Below are positions 1 to 5,476 of a DNA stretch of 15,381 nt, one piece after another. The DNA is taken from the NCBI GenBank assembly GCA_946480825.1, contig CAMLLG010000086.1:1-15381 (forward strand), written 5' to 3'. The position numbers and the translations under genes are program-made. The stretch is from an uncultured Lysobacteraceae bacterium (lineage in GTDB: Bacteria; Pseudomonadota; Gammaproteobacteria; Xanthomonadales; Xanthomonadaceae). The notes under the pieces were generated by a model. The model ran no database searches. It was not told where the DNA came from and saw only the letters and a list, made by a program, of their open reading frames with translations. Every line of letters begins with the position of its first letter. Position 1 is the first letter of the stretch.

Positions 1-996
1 GCGCACATGGTCGAAGCGGCGCAGTTCGCGGCCTTCGTCTGCGGTGTTGTGGCCGTTGACGTAGGCCTGGCTGCGGCCCTCGCGGCCGACATGCACGGTG
101 GCCTTCGCGGCCTTGCGCTGGCCGATTACCGGCTGCAGCGTCAGCGCCGGCGGCGGGCCTTCTTCGAGATTGAGTTTCTTGCGCAGCGCATCGACCTGAG
201 CGGCCGGCAGTTCCTGGCTCTGGCCGCGCAGCAGCGGTTGCGGCAGCGTCACGTTGCCGTAGCGGATGCGTTTCAGACGGCTGACCTGGCAGCCCTGCGA
301 TTCCCACAGGCGGCGGACTTCGCGATTGCGGCCTTCGCTGAGGGTGACGCGGAACCAGTCGTGCCGGCTTTCGTCGGGCATGTTGGTGCCGCCGATGCGC
401 TCGATCTGATCGAACTTCGCCGGGCCATCCTCCAAGGCCACGCCGCGGCGCAGCCGGTCGACGAGTTTGTCCGAAACTTCTTCTTCGCCCTCGGGCGCAC
501 GCACGCGGCAGACGTACTCGCGCTCGATTTCGAACGAGGGATGCATCATCGCATTGGCCAGTTCGCCGTCGGTGGTGAGCAGCAACAGGCCGGTGGTGTT
601 GATGTCGAGGCGTCCGATCGCGATCCAGCGCGCGCCCTTGAGCACGGGCAGCGCTTCGAAGATCGTCGGACGACCTTCGGGATCCTCGCGGGTGGTCACT
701 TCGCCTTCGGGCTTGTTGTAGATGAGCACGCGCGCCGGCTCGGTGAGGGCGCTGGCGACGAAGGTCTTGCCGTCGATCTCGATGCGGTCGCCGCCCTTGA
801 CGCTCATGCCGATCTGGGCGGTTTCGCCGTTGACCTTGACCATGGCGTCCGCGATGCGCTGTTCCAGCGCGCGGCGGGAGCCGAGGCCTGCCTGGGCCAG
901 CACCTTGTGCAGGCGTTCTTCCAGGCGCGGCGCTTCGGCGGGGGCATCCTTCTCGCGTTTGAGAGAAAGGGTGCGGGGTTGTTGTTCTTTCTTCAT
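1..996 (-). CDS. rluB: 23S rRNA pseudouridine synthase of the RsuA/RluB family, partial (3' end beyond the window)
   Basis: The frame is open from an ATG at 996 down to base 1 (332 residues seen, no stop). A basic N-terminal stretch is followed by an S4 RNA-binding domain at about residues 25-70 (RLHKVLAQAGLGSRRALEQ). The catalytic domain carries the RsuA-family motif GRLDINTTGLLLLTTDGELA, with the presumed catalytic aspartate at residue 131, and the late signature SEGRNREVRRLWE at 220-232. RluB isomerises a uridine (2605 in E. coli numbering) in the peptidyl-transferase region of 23S rRNA; the exact target here is inferred from family and context. The start lies one base after the scpB stop (TGA-C-ATG), with a GGAGC Shine-Dalgarno inside the scpB end, so the two genes are probably coupled. 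Enzymes of this group often have a long low-complexity C-terminal tail, which would lie outside the window. Confidence 0.93.
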   Translation of the reverse strand, partial: MKKEQQPRTLSLKREKDAPAEAPRLEERLHKVLAQAGLGSRRALEQRIADAMVKVNGETAQIGMSVKGGDRIEIDGKTFVASALTEPARVLIYNKPEGEVTTREDPEGRPTIFEALPVLKGARWIAIGRLDINTTGLLLLTTDGELANAMMHPSFEIEREYVCRVRAPEGEEEVSDKLVDRLRRGVALEDGPAKFDQIERIGGTNMPDESRHDWFRVTLSEGRNREVRRLWESQGCQVSRLKRIRYGNVTLPQPLLRGQSQELPAAQVDALRKKLNLEEGPPPALTLQPVIGQRKAAKATVHVGREGRSQAYVNGHNTADEGRELRRFDHVR

Positions 997-997
997 G

Positions 998-1873
998 TCA
1001 AGCTCCGGTGCTGTCGTCGTCTTCGACGAGGGCGGTGTGGGTGTCGTCGGACGCGGATGCGTCTTCGTCTGGATGCTGCCGCGAGGATGCGCCGGTGTCG
1101 TCGCCGGCCTCGCGAATGTCTTCGCTGGTCTTGTCGCTGGTTTTTTCGGTGATCTTGTCGGTGATCTTGTCGCTGCTTTCGTTGTCGGCGTCGTCGTTGC
1201 GGTCGGTATCGTCACTCTCCGCATCGTTGCTGCCCGTATCTTCGCTGTTCGTATCGTCGAACTCCGCTTCGTCCTGCACGCCGGCGATGATGGCCGCGGC
1301 TTTCGGCGCGTCCGGATCCTCGAACGACAATTGCGGATCGAGTTCGCCGAAATCCTTCAGCTCGGACAGCGGCGGCAGCTGATCGAGGCTCTTCAGGCCG
1401 AAGTAGTCGAGGAAGGTGCGGGTGGTGCCGAGCAGTTCGGGGCGGCCCGGCACGTCGCGGTGGCCGACCGAACGGATCCATTCGCGTTCTTCCAGCGCCT
1501 TGATAATGTTGCTGCTGACCGCCACGCCGCGGACCTGTTCGATCTCGCCGCGGGTGATCGGCTGCCGGTAGGCGATGATCGCCAGCGTTTCGAGCGTGGC
1601 GCGGGTGTACCTGGTCTGGCGGTCGCTCCACAGACGCGCCACCCAGGCATGGACGTCGGCCTGCACCTGGAAGCGATAGCCGGACGCGGTTTCGGCCAGT
1701 TCGATGCCGCGCCCTTCGCAGGCGGCGCGCAGATCGGTCAGCGCCTGTTCGATGCTGCCTTCCGGCGCGGGCTCGTCGAGCGTGAACAGGCCGCGCAGTT
1801 GCACGATGGTCAGCGGTTGACTGGCCGCGAGCAGCGCGGCCTCGACGATGCGGGTGATGAAGTGTTGATCCAT
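998..1873 (-). CDS. scpB: Segregation and condensation protein B with a long acidic C-terminal tail
   Basis: The protein has 291 residues. The core (about 1-190) contains the paired winged-helix domains of ScpB, with the family hallmark LETLAIIAYRQPITRGEIEQ at residues 94-113, then VSSNIIKALEEREWI and GRPELLGTTRTFLDYFGL. ScpB dimers bind the ScpA kleisin and the SMC ATPase to compact and segregate chromosomes. From about residue 200 the sequence turns into a low-complexity Asp/Glu/Ser/Thr tail of about 90 residues, while ordinary ScpB proteins are near 200 residues long. Part of the tail (235-250) consists of four [DE]K[TI][ST] units encoded by a 12-bp tandem repeat. The gene follows scpA by 59 bp and precedes rluB by 1 bp, the order common in gammaproteobacteria. 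I see no strong ribosome binding site before the ATG. Family assignment is secure; the role of the tail is unknown. Confidence 0.94.
   Translation of the reverse strand: MDQHFITRIVEAALLAASQPLTIVQLRGLFTLDEPAPEGSIEQALTDLRAACEGRGIELAETASGYRFQVQADVHAWVARLWSDRQTRYTRATLETLAIIAYRQPITRGEIEQVRGVAVSSNIIKALEEREWIRSVGHRDVPGRPELLGTTRTFLDYFGLKSLDQLPPLSELKDFGELDPQLSFEDPDAPKAAAIIAGVQDEAEFDDTNSEDTGSNDAESDDTDRNDDADNESSDKITDKITEKTSDKTSEDIREAGDDTGASSRQHPDEDASASDDTHTALVEDDDSTGA
1124..1171 (-). repeat. 12-bp minisatellite inside scpB
   Basis: Four consecutive 12-bp units lie at 1124-1135, 1136-1147, 1148-1159 and 1160-1171. The last two are identical (GGTGATCTTGTC on the plus strand) and the first two are close variants (GCTGGTCTTGTC, GCTGGTTTTTTC). 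The unit is a multiple of three and encodes [DE]K[TI][ST], so copy-number change would alter tail length without breaking the frame. A more degenerate unit follows at 1172-1183. Confidence 0.8.
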
Positions 1874-1932
1874 GCGGTTCGTTCGTCAGCGGGAGTGGCG
1901 TCGCGCGCGATGCGTGGCGGCGATGCGGGTGG

Positions 1933-2934
1933 TCATGTGCGGGCGTCGTCGTTGGCGGCCCGCGGTGGCGCGGCCGGTTCCTGCACGCCGTCGCCGAGCG
2001 TGTCGTCGTCGAATTCGCTGCTCAGTTCGGGCACGACGGCGTCGCCGTGTTCGCCCGCGGCCAGCGATTTCAGATAGATCGGCGCGAGCGGCGCTTCCTG
2101 CACGATGTCGAGCAGTTGTTCCTTCGCCAGTTCCAGAATCGACAGGAAGGTCACGACCACGCCGAGCTTGCCTTCGCGCGGTTCGAACAGCGATTCGAAA
2201 CGATGAAAGCTGCCATCCCCGAGGCGGGTCAGCACGTCGGTCATCCGCTGGCGGACGCTCAGCGCTTCGCGCTTGATCGAGTGGCCGGTGAACAACTCGG
2301 CGCGTTTGAGCACGTCGTGGAGTGCCAGCAGCATTTCCTTGAGCTGCACCGGCGGCGGCAGCTTCACGCTGTTGCGGTCCGGCAGAAAAGCCGCCACCGG
2401 CGAGGTGTCGCGTTCCATGCGGGGCAGGGTGTCGAGGTCTTCGGCGGCCTGCTTGAAGCGTTCGTAATCCTGCAGGCGGCGGACCAGATCGGCGCGGGGG
2501 TCGTCCTCCGCGTTCTCGTCGCTGGGCGGGCGGGGTAGCAGCATCCGCGACTTGATCTCGGCCAGGATCGCGGCCATCACCAGATATTCCGCGGCCAGCT
2601 CGAAGCGCATCTCGCGCATCACGCCGATGTAGTCCACGTACTGCTTGGTGATCTCCGCGACCGGGATGTCGAGGATGTCGAGGTTCTGACGGCGGATCAG
2701 ATACAGCAGCAGGTCGAGCGGTCCCTCGAAGGCTTCGAGGATGACTTCCAGCGCATCCGGCGGGATGTACAGGTCCTGCGGGATCTGCAGCACCGGTTGG
2801 CCGAGCACGGTCGCCAGGCGCATCTCGTGCTGTTGCGGCGCCTGCGGAGCGGGGAGATGGGGAGCGTCCGTCTGCAACGCGACGGCGTCGTCCTGCCCGG
2901 CGGCAGGCGCGTCGGGCGCGGTTTCAGTGCTCAT
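1933..2934 (-). CDS. scpA: Segregation and condensation protein A (kleisin subunit)
   Basis: The protein has 333 residues and all landmarks of ScpA. A disordered Ala/Pro/Gln-rich leader occupies about 1-40. The N-terminal SMC-head-binding domain carries FEGPLDLLLYLIRRQNLDI (69-87) and IPVAEITKQYVDYI. A helical stretch rich in charged residues follows, and the C-terminal winged helix is at about 245-292 (FLSILELAKEQLLDIVQE). Kleisins bridge the two SMC heads and recruit ScpB, acting on the nucleoid. It is the first gene of the minus-strand cluster. The ATG at 2934 has no clear Shine-Dalgarno. An overlapping eight-codon frame (ATG at 2948, stop at 2924-2926) sits across this start and may be chance. 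I kept the upstream ATG because the segment before the conserved core (QQHEMRLATV, IPQDLYIPPDALEV) looks like that of xanthomonad relatives. Confidence 0.95.
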   Translation of the reverse strand: MSTETAPDAPAAGQDDAVALQTDAPHLPAPQAPQQHEMRLATVLGQPVLQIPQDLYIPPDALEVILEAFEGPLDLLLYLIRRQNLDILDIPVAEITKQYVDYIGVMREMRFELAAEYLVMAAILAEIKSRMLLPRPPSDENAEDDPRADLVRRLQDYERFKQAAEDLDTLPRMERDTSPVAAFLPDRNSVKLPPPVQLKEMLLALHDVLKRAELFTGHSIKREALSVRQRMTDVLTRLGDGSFHRFESLFEPREGKLGVVVTFLSILELAKEQLLDIVQEAPLAPIYLKSLAAGEHGDAVVPELSSEFDDDTLGDGVQEPAAPPRAANDDART

Positions 2935-3458
2935 TCGACGGGACGATCATGGGTTCTGGCATTCGACGGCGGAGGCGATCGACGAAGGGAGCGTGCCGAC
3001 GTTCGGCGACGCGTGGGCGAACGCATCGTGCGATCGCGGGAGCGCGCGGTCGGCCATCGTTGCGGATGGAGCGACAACGCATCGCCGATGTCGTCCCAGG
3101 GGAGCGGCGGACCGCGGGCCGGGCGTGCAACGGCTGGAGGGTGCATGTCCCGTCGAGGCAGATGCGGGGCATGCGGGGGCGGATCAAGGGCTAACGTCCA
3201 GGCTCGTCACACCTGCCCGGACCTGGCAACAGGACGGTGCGGACGGGTCGGGTGAAGGCCGGGGGGCCGGGTGGGGTGGCGGAACCTCGGTCCGGGCGGA
3301 GAGACCGCATCATCACGGACCCTTCACGCCATCGAGGGGATACCACTACCGGCCTCGAAACGATGGTTCAAGAGTACGGGTTGGGCGCGCGGCTGTCCAG
3401 CGCGGCGGCCGTGGCGCACGGATTATCCTATGCCTCCCGACGATCGAGACCCATCCGC
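2935..3458. other. 524-bp region between divergent genes, no recognised gene
   Basis: The region separates scpA (minus) from the YciI gene (plus). Open frames cross it on both strands, but their translations are Arg/Pro-rich, lack motifs and look like high-GC shadow frames. No tRNA, rRNA, CRISPR or known riboswitch core was recognised. A weak -10-like TATCCT lies at 3424-3429, about 30 bp before the YciI start, without a convincing -35. The opposite strand reads GATAAT at 3427-3422, also without a clear -35. It presumably holds the promoters of both flanking units. Confidence 0.55.
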
Positions 3459-3758
3459 ATGTGGTATGCCATCGAGGGCTACGACGCCCCGCAATCGCTC
3501 GAAGCCCGCCTGCAGGCGCGGCCGGCGCATCTGGCCCGGTTGAATGCGTTGAAGGATGCCGGTCGCCTGCTTCTGGCCGGTCCTTGCCCCGCCATCGATG
3601 CCGAAGACCCGGGTCCGGCGGGGTTCAGCGGCAGCATCGTGATCGCCGAATTCGAAAGCCTGACCGCAGCGCGCGCCTGGGCCGATGCCGATCCCTACAT
3701 CGACGCCGGTGTGTATGTCCGCGTCGAGGTCCGCCCGTTCCGTCAGGTGCTGCCATGA
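3459..3758 (+). CDS. YciI family protein
   Basis: This is a 99-residue single-domain protein of the YciI/DGPF-type ferredoxin-like fold. Visible family features are the opening [30 protein letters not shown] with the conserved His (residue 24), and [20 protein letters not shown] with the conserved Asp-Pro. The His/Asp pair is thought to form the active site in this family, but most members have no proven reaction. The ATG at 3459 is chosen because the recognisable domain begins there; the frame is open further upstream but carries no similarity. No strong Shine-Dalgarno is visible. The stop overlaps the start of the BolA gene (ATGA at 3755-3758), which indicates a two-gene unit. Confidence 0.9.
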   Translation: MWYAIEGYDAPQSLEARLQARPAHLARLNALKDAGRLLLAGPCPAIDAEDPGPAGFSGSIVIAEFESLTAARAWADADPYIDAGVYVRVEVRPFRQVLP

Positions 3759-4042
3759 GCGGCGGTATCGTCGGCCCGCTGCCGCGCGAGGCCCGCGTCG
3801 ACGCCATCCGCCACCTGCTCGAAGCGGCGTTCTCGCCGACCGAACTCGAGGTGATCGACGACAGCCACCGGCATGCGGGACACGAGGGCGCCCGCGATGG
3901 CCGCGGCCATTTCCGTGTGCGCGTGGTCAGTCCGGCGTTCGCGGACATGACCCCGATCGCCCGGCATCGCGCGGTGTATGCCGCGTTGGACGGCTTGATG
4001 CAGACCGATATCCATGCGCTGTCGATCCAGGCGAGCGCCTGA
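3755..4042 (+). CDS. BolA family protein
   Basis: This is a 95-residue protein matching the BolA fold. It has an N-terminal helix ([20 protein letters not shown]), the HRHAGH segment with His residues typical of Fe-S/glutaredoxin-partner BolA proteins, then [14 protein letters not shown] and [13 protein letters not shown], ending in IHALSIQA. BolA proteins work with monothiol glutaredoxins in iron-sulfur handling and some affect morphology or transcription; which applies here cannot be read from the sequence. It begins inside the last codons of the YciI gene (ATGA overlap), so translation is probably coupled. It is followed by 187 bp without genes before the LacI regulator. Confidence 0.92.
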   Translation: MSGGIVGPLPREARVDAIRHLLEAAFSPTELEVIDDSHRHAGHEGARDGRGHFRVRVVSPAFADMTPIARHRAVYAALDGLMQTDIHALSIQASA

Positions 4043-4125
4043 ATTGTTGCGACGCAGCATGCTCCGCGCTTTGGCGGTCATGCCTTGATCCTTCCGAAAC
4101 GTCCGGAAAATCAGATGTTTGCCGT

Positions 4126-4150
4126 TGCCGATCGCGACCGTTGATCGGCA
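4126..4150. other. Inverted repeat, 8-bp stem, downstream of the BolA gene
   Basis: TGCCGATC (4126-4133) pairs perfectly with GATCGGCA (4143-4150) across a 9-base loop. It lies 84 bp after the BolA stop and has no adjoining T-run, although T7 occurs at 4171-4177. It could be a weak end signal for the upstream unit. Its right arm also overlaps the palindrome at 4144-4157, so the two structures are alternatives. Confidence 0.4.
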
Positions 4151-4157
4151 TGCCGAT
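4144..4157. promoter_or_regulatory. Perfect 14-bp palindrome upstream of the LacI-gene promoter
   Basis: ATCGGCATGCCGAT is its own reverse complement and ends 5 bp before the predicted -35 box at 4163. The position suits a DNA-binding site. The sequence differs from the AACCGGTT-type operator of the locus, so if it is functional it would bind a different factor. It may be chance in a G/C-rich spacer. Confidence 0.35.
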
Positions 4158-4162
4158 GCGGC

Positions 4163-4192
4163 TTTACACATTTTTTTGAAAACGGTTACATT
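4163..4192 (+). promoter_or_regulatory. Predicted sigma-70 promoter of the LacI-family gene
   Basis: TTTACA (4163-4168, five of six to the -35 consensus) and TACATT (4187-4192, four of six to the -10) are separated by 18 bp containing an A/T-rich run. This is the best promoter-like sequence in the spacer and lies about 38 bp before the ATG at 4230. The -10 box overlaps the operator at 4177-4190, which implies autoregulation. Confidence 0.65.
4177..4190. promoter_or_regulatory. Imperfect LacI-type operator at the regulator's own promoter
   Basis: TGAAAACGGTTACA matches the perfect palindrome TGTAACCGGTTACA at 5351-5364 in 12 of 14 positions, with an intact right half. It covers the spacer end and the first four bases of the predicted -10 box. 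Binding there would block polymerase, so negative autoregulation is the simplest reading. The weaker left half suggests lower affinity than at the receptor gene. Confidence 0.7.
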
Positions 4193-4229
4193 GCCCTTCG
4201 GCGGACCCCGCCATCCGTAGAGCAGGTCG

Positions 4230-5267
4230 ATGGCATCGAGTGTGACGATCAGAGATGTGGCGCGCGCGGCCCAGGTATCGGTGGCGACCGTCTCGCGGGC
4301 GCTCAACGGTCACGACAACGTCACCGAAGGCGTGCGCCGCCGCGTGTTGGCGGTGGCGCACGAACTCCGCTACAGCCCGCATCATGCCGCGCGCAGCCTC
4401 AGCAGCCGGCGCACCCACACCATCGGCGTGGTGCTGCCGGATCTGCACGGCGAATTCTTCTCCGAACTGATGCGCGGCATCGATCAGGTGGCGCGCGAAT
4501 GCGGGCTGCATCTGCTGGTGTCGAGTTATCACGGTCATCCGGAAGAACAGGCGTCCGCGCTGCGCGCGATGCGCGGACGCGTCGACGGCCTGCTGGTGAT
4601 GTCGCCGCACGCCGGCGACCTCGATTTCCTCAGCGAAAATCTGGCCGCGTTGCCCGCGGTGTTGATCAATTCGCAGCCCACCGACACCGGCCAGATCGCC
4701 TTCGGCATCGACAACTACGGCGGTGCGCGGGCGATGGTCGAGCATCTGCTGGCGGCGGGGCATCGCCGCATCGCGTTCGTCGCCGGTCCGGTGAACAATT
4801 TCGACGCGTACGAACGCCTGCGCGGTTATCGCGACGCACTGCTCGCCGTCGACGCCTCCGCCGAGCCGTGGGTGGTGCCGGGCGATTTCGGTGAGGCCTC
4901 GGGCCATGCCGCGGGATTGGCGCTGCTGGCGGCCGAACAGCGCCCGCAGGCGGTGTTCGCGGCCAACGACATGATGGCGCTGGGCTGTCTGTTCGCTTTC
5001 AACCAGGCCGGCGTGCGCGTCCCGGACGACATCGCACTGGCCGGTTTCGACGACATTCCGCTGGCGCGCTACATGGTGCCGTCGTTGACCACGATGCGGG
5101 TGAACATCGCCGAGCTCGGGGCGCACGCGCTGCGGGTTCTGCTCGATCTCTACGCCGGCCAGGACGTGCGCGAGCGGCTCGGGCCGCAGGTGCCGGAGTT
5201 GATCGTGCGTCAATCGAGCGTGCGCGCCTCCGGTGCGCGTGCTTCCACCGGGGGCGAGGCGCGTTGA
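4230..5267 (+). CDS. LacI family transcriptional regulator of the sugar locus
   Basis: The protein has 345 residues, typical for the family. The N-terminal helix-turn-helix is clear: TIRDVARAAQVSVATVSRAL at residues 6-25, then the hinge helix with AARSL, whose Leu57 corresponds to the residue that intercalates at the central CpG of LacI operators. This fits the CCGG centre of the two operators found nearby. The periplasmic-binding-like core follows (THTIGVVLPD at 62-71, DNYGGARAMVEHLLAAGHRR, the late AGFDDIPLARYMVPSLTT). The protein should repress in the absence of an inducing sugar, which by context is an oligosaccharide released from the locus substrate. The ATG has only a weak AGCAGG in front. 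The gene is separated from the TonB receptor by 209 bp containing a second operator. Effector identity is inferred only from the neighbours. Confidence 0.93.
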   Translation: MASSVTIRDVARAAQVSVATVSRALNGHDNVTEGVRRRVLAVAHELRYSPHHAARSLSSRRTHTIGVVLPDLHGEFFSELMRGIDQVARECGLHLLVSSYHGHPEEQASALRAMRGRVDGLLVMSPHAGDLDFLSENLAALPAVLINSQPTDTGQIAFGIDNYGGARAMVEHLLAAGHRRIAFVAGPVNNFDAYERLRGYRDALLAVDASAEPWVVPGDFGEASGHAAGLALLAAEQRPQAVFAANDMMALGCLFAFNQAGVRVPDDIALAGFDDIPLARYMVPSLTTMRVNIAELGAHALRVLLDLYAGQDVRERLGPQVPELIVRQSSVRASGARASTGGEAR

Positions 5268-5339
5268 GCGGGAATCCAGCGTGCCGAAAGCGGGCGATCG
5301 GCTTCGGTCCGCACGTGAGGGAAAGGACTGCGGTTTTTT

Positions 5340-5366
5340 TTGATTGAAGATGTAACCGGTTACAAG
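5340..5366 (+). promoter_or_regulatory. Possible promoter of the TonB-dependent receptor gene
   Basis: TTGATT (5340-5345) and TACAAG (5361-5366) are possible -35 and -10 boxes with a short 15-bp spacer. The right operator half supplies the TACA of the -10, the same layout as in the regulator's promoter. A T8 tract precedes it (5334-5341). The short spacer lowers confidence. Initiation here would give a leader of about 105 nt. Confidence 0.4.
5351..5364. promoter_or_regulatory. Perfect LacI-type operator before the TonB-dependent receptor gene
   Basis: TGTAACCGGTTACA is a perfect 14-bp palindrome with the central CCGG expected for a LacI-family site. It stands 112 bp before the receptor start and downstream of the regulator gene. 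A 12-of-14 copy lies at the regulator's own promoter. The cognate repressor is very likely the adjacent LacI protein. Confidence 0.85.
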
Positions 5367-5455
5367 TGGCGGAATTTCGCCTCGATCGCATTGCGTATCG
5401 ACAACATTCACCGAGTCGGAAAGCATCCGCTTCGAGAACATCAAGAAGACAGTCT

Positions 5456-5476
5456 GCCCTCGGGAGGGGCGAAGTC
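5456..5476 (+). promoter_or_regulatory. Strong Shine-Dalgarno of the receptor gene within a small hairpin
   Basis: GGGAGGGG (5462-5469) is 7 bases before the ATG at 5477 and settles the start against the upstream in-frame ATG at 5366. GCCC (5456-5459) can pair with GGGC (5467-5470) around a 7-base loop, which would hide part of the ribosome binding site. The stem is only 4 bp, so any effect on translation is uncertain. Confidence 0.6.

Noticed and set aside
7..1152. A 381-codon plus-strand frame at the left edge
   Set aside because: It is antisense to rluB and the end of scpB, both of which show conserved family motifs.
3180..3330. A structured-RNA or riboswitch-like G-rich stretch in the gap before the YciI gene
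   Set aside because: I compared it by eye with cobalamin, TPP and RNase P core motifs and found none intact. The G-runs are explained by composition.
2741..4042. A 433-codon plus-strand frame running through the gap into the BolA gene
   Set aside because: Only the last 95 codons are BolA-like. The earlier part overlaps scpA antisense and the YciI gene and has Arg/Gly/Pro-rich composition, so the start at 3755 was used.
5281..5341. An intrinsic terminator for the LacI gene ending in the T8 tract at 5334-5341
   Set aside because: The best stem nearby is only CCGAA/TTCGG (5 bp) and lies about 25 bases before the T-run, so it does not form a convincing terminator.
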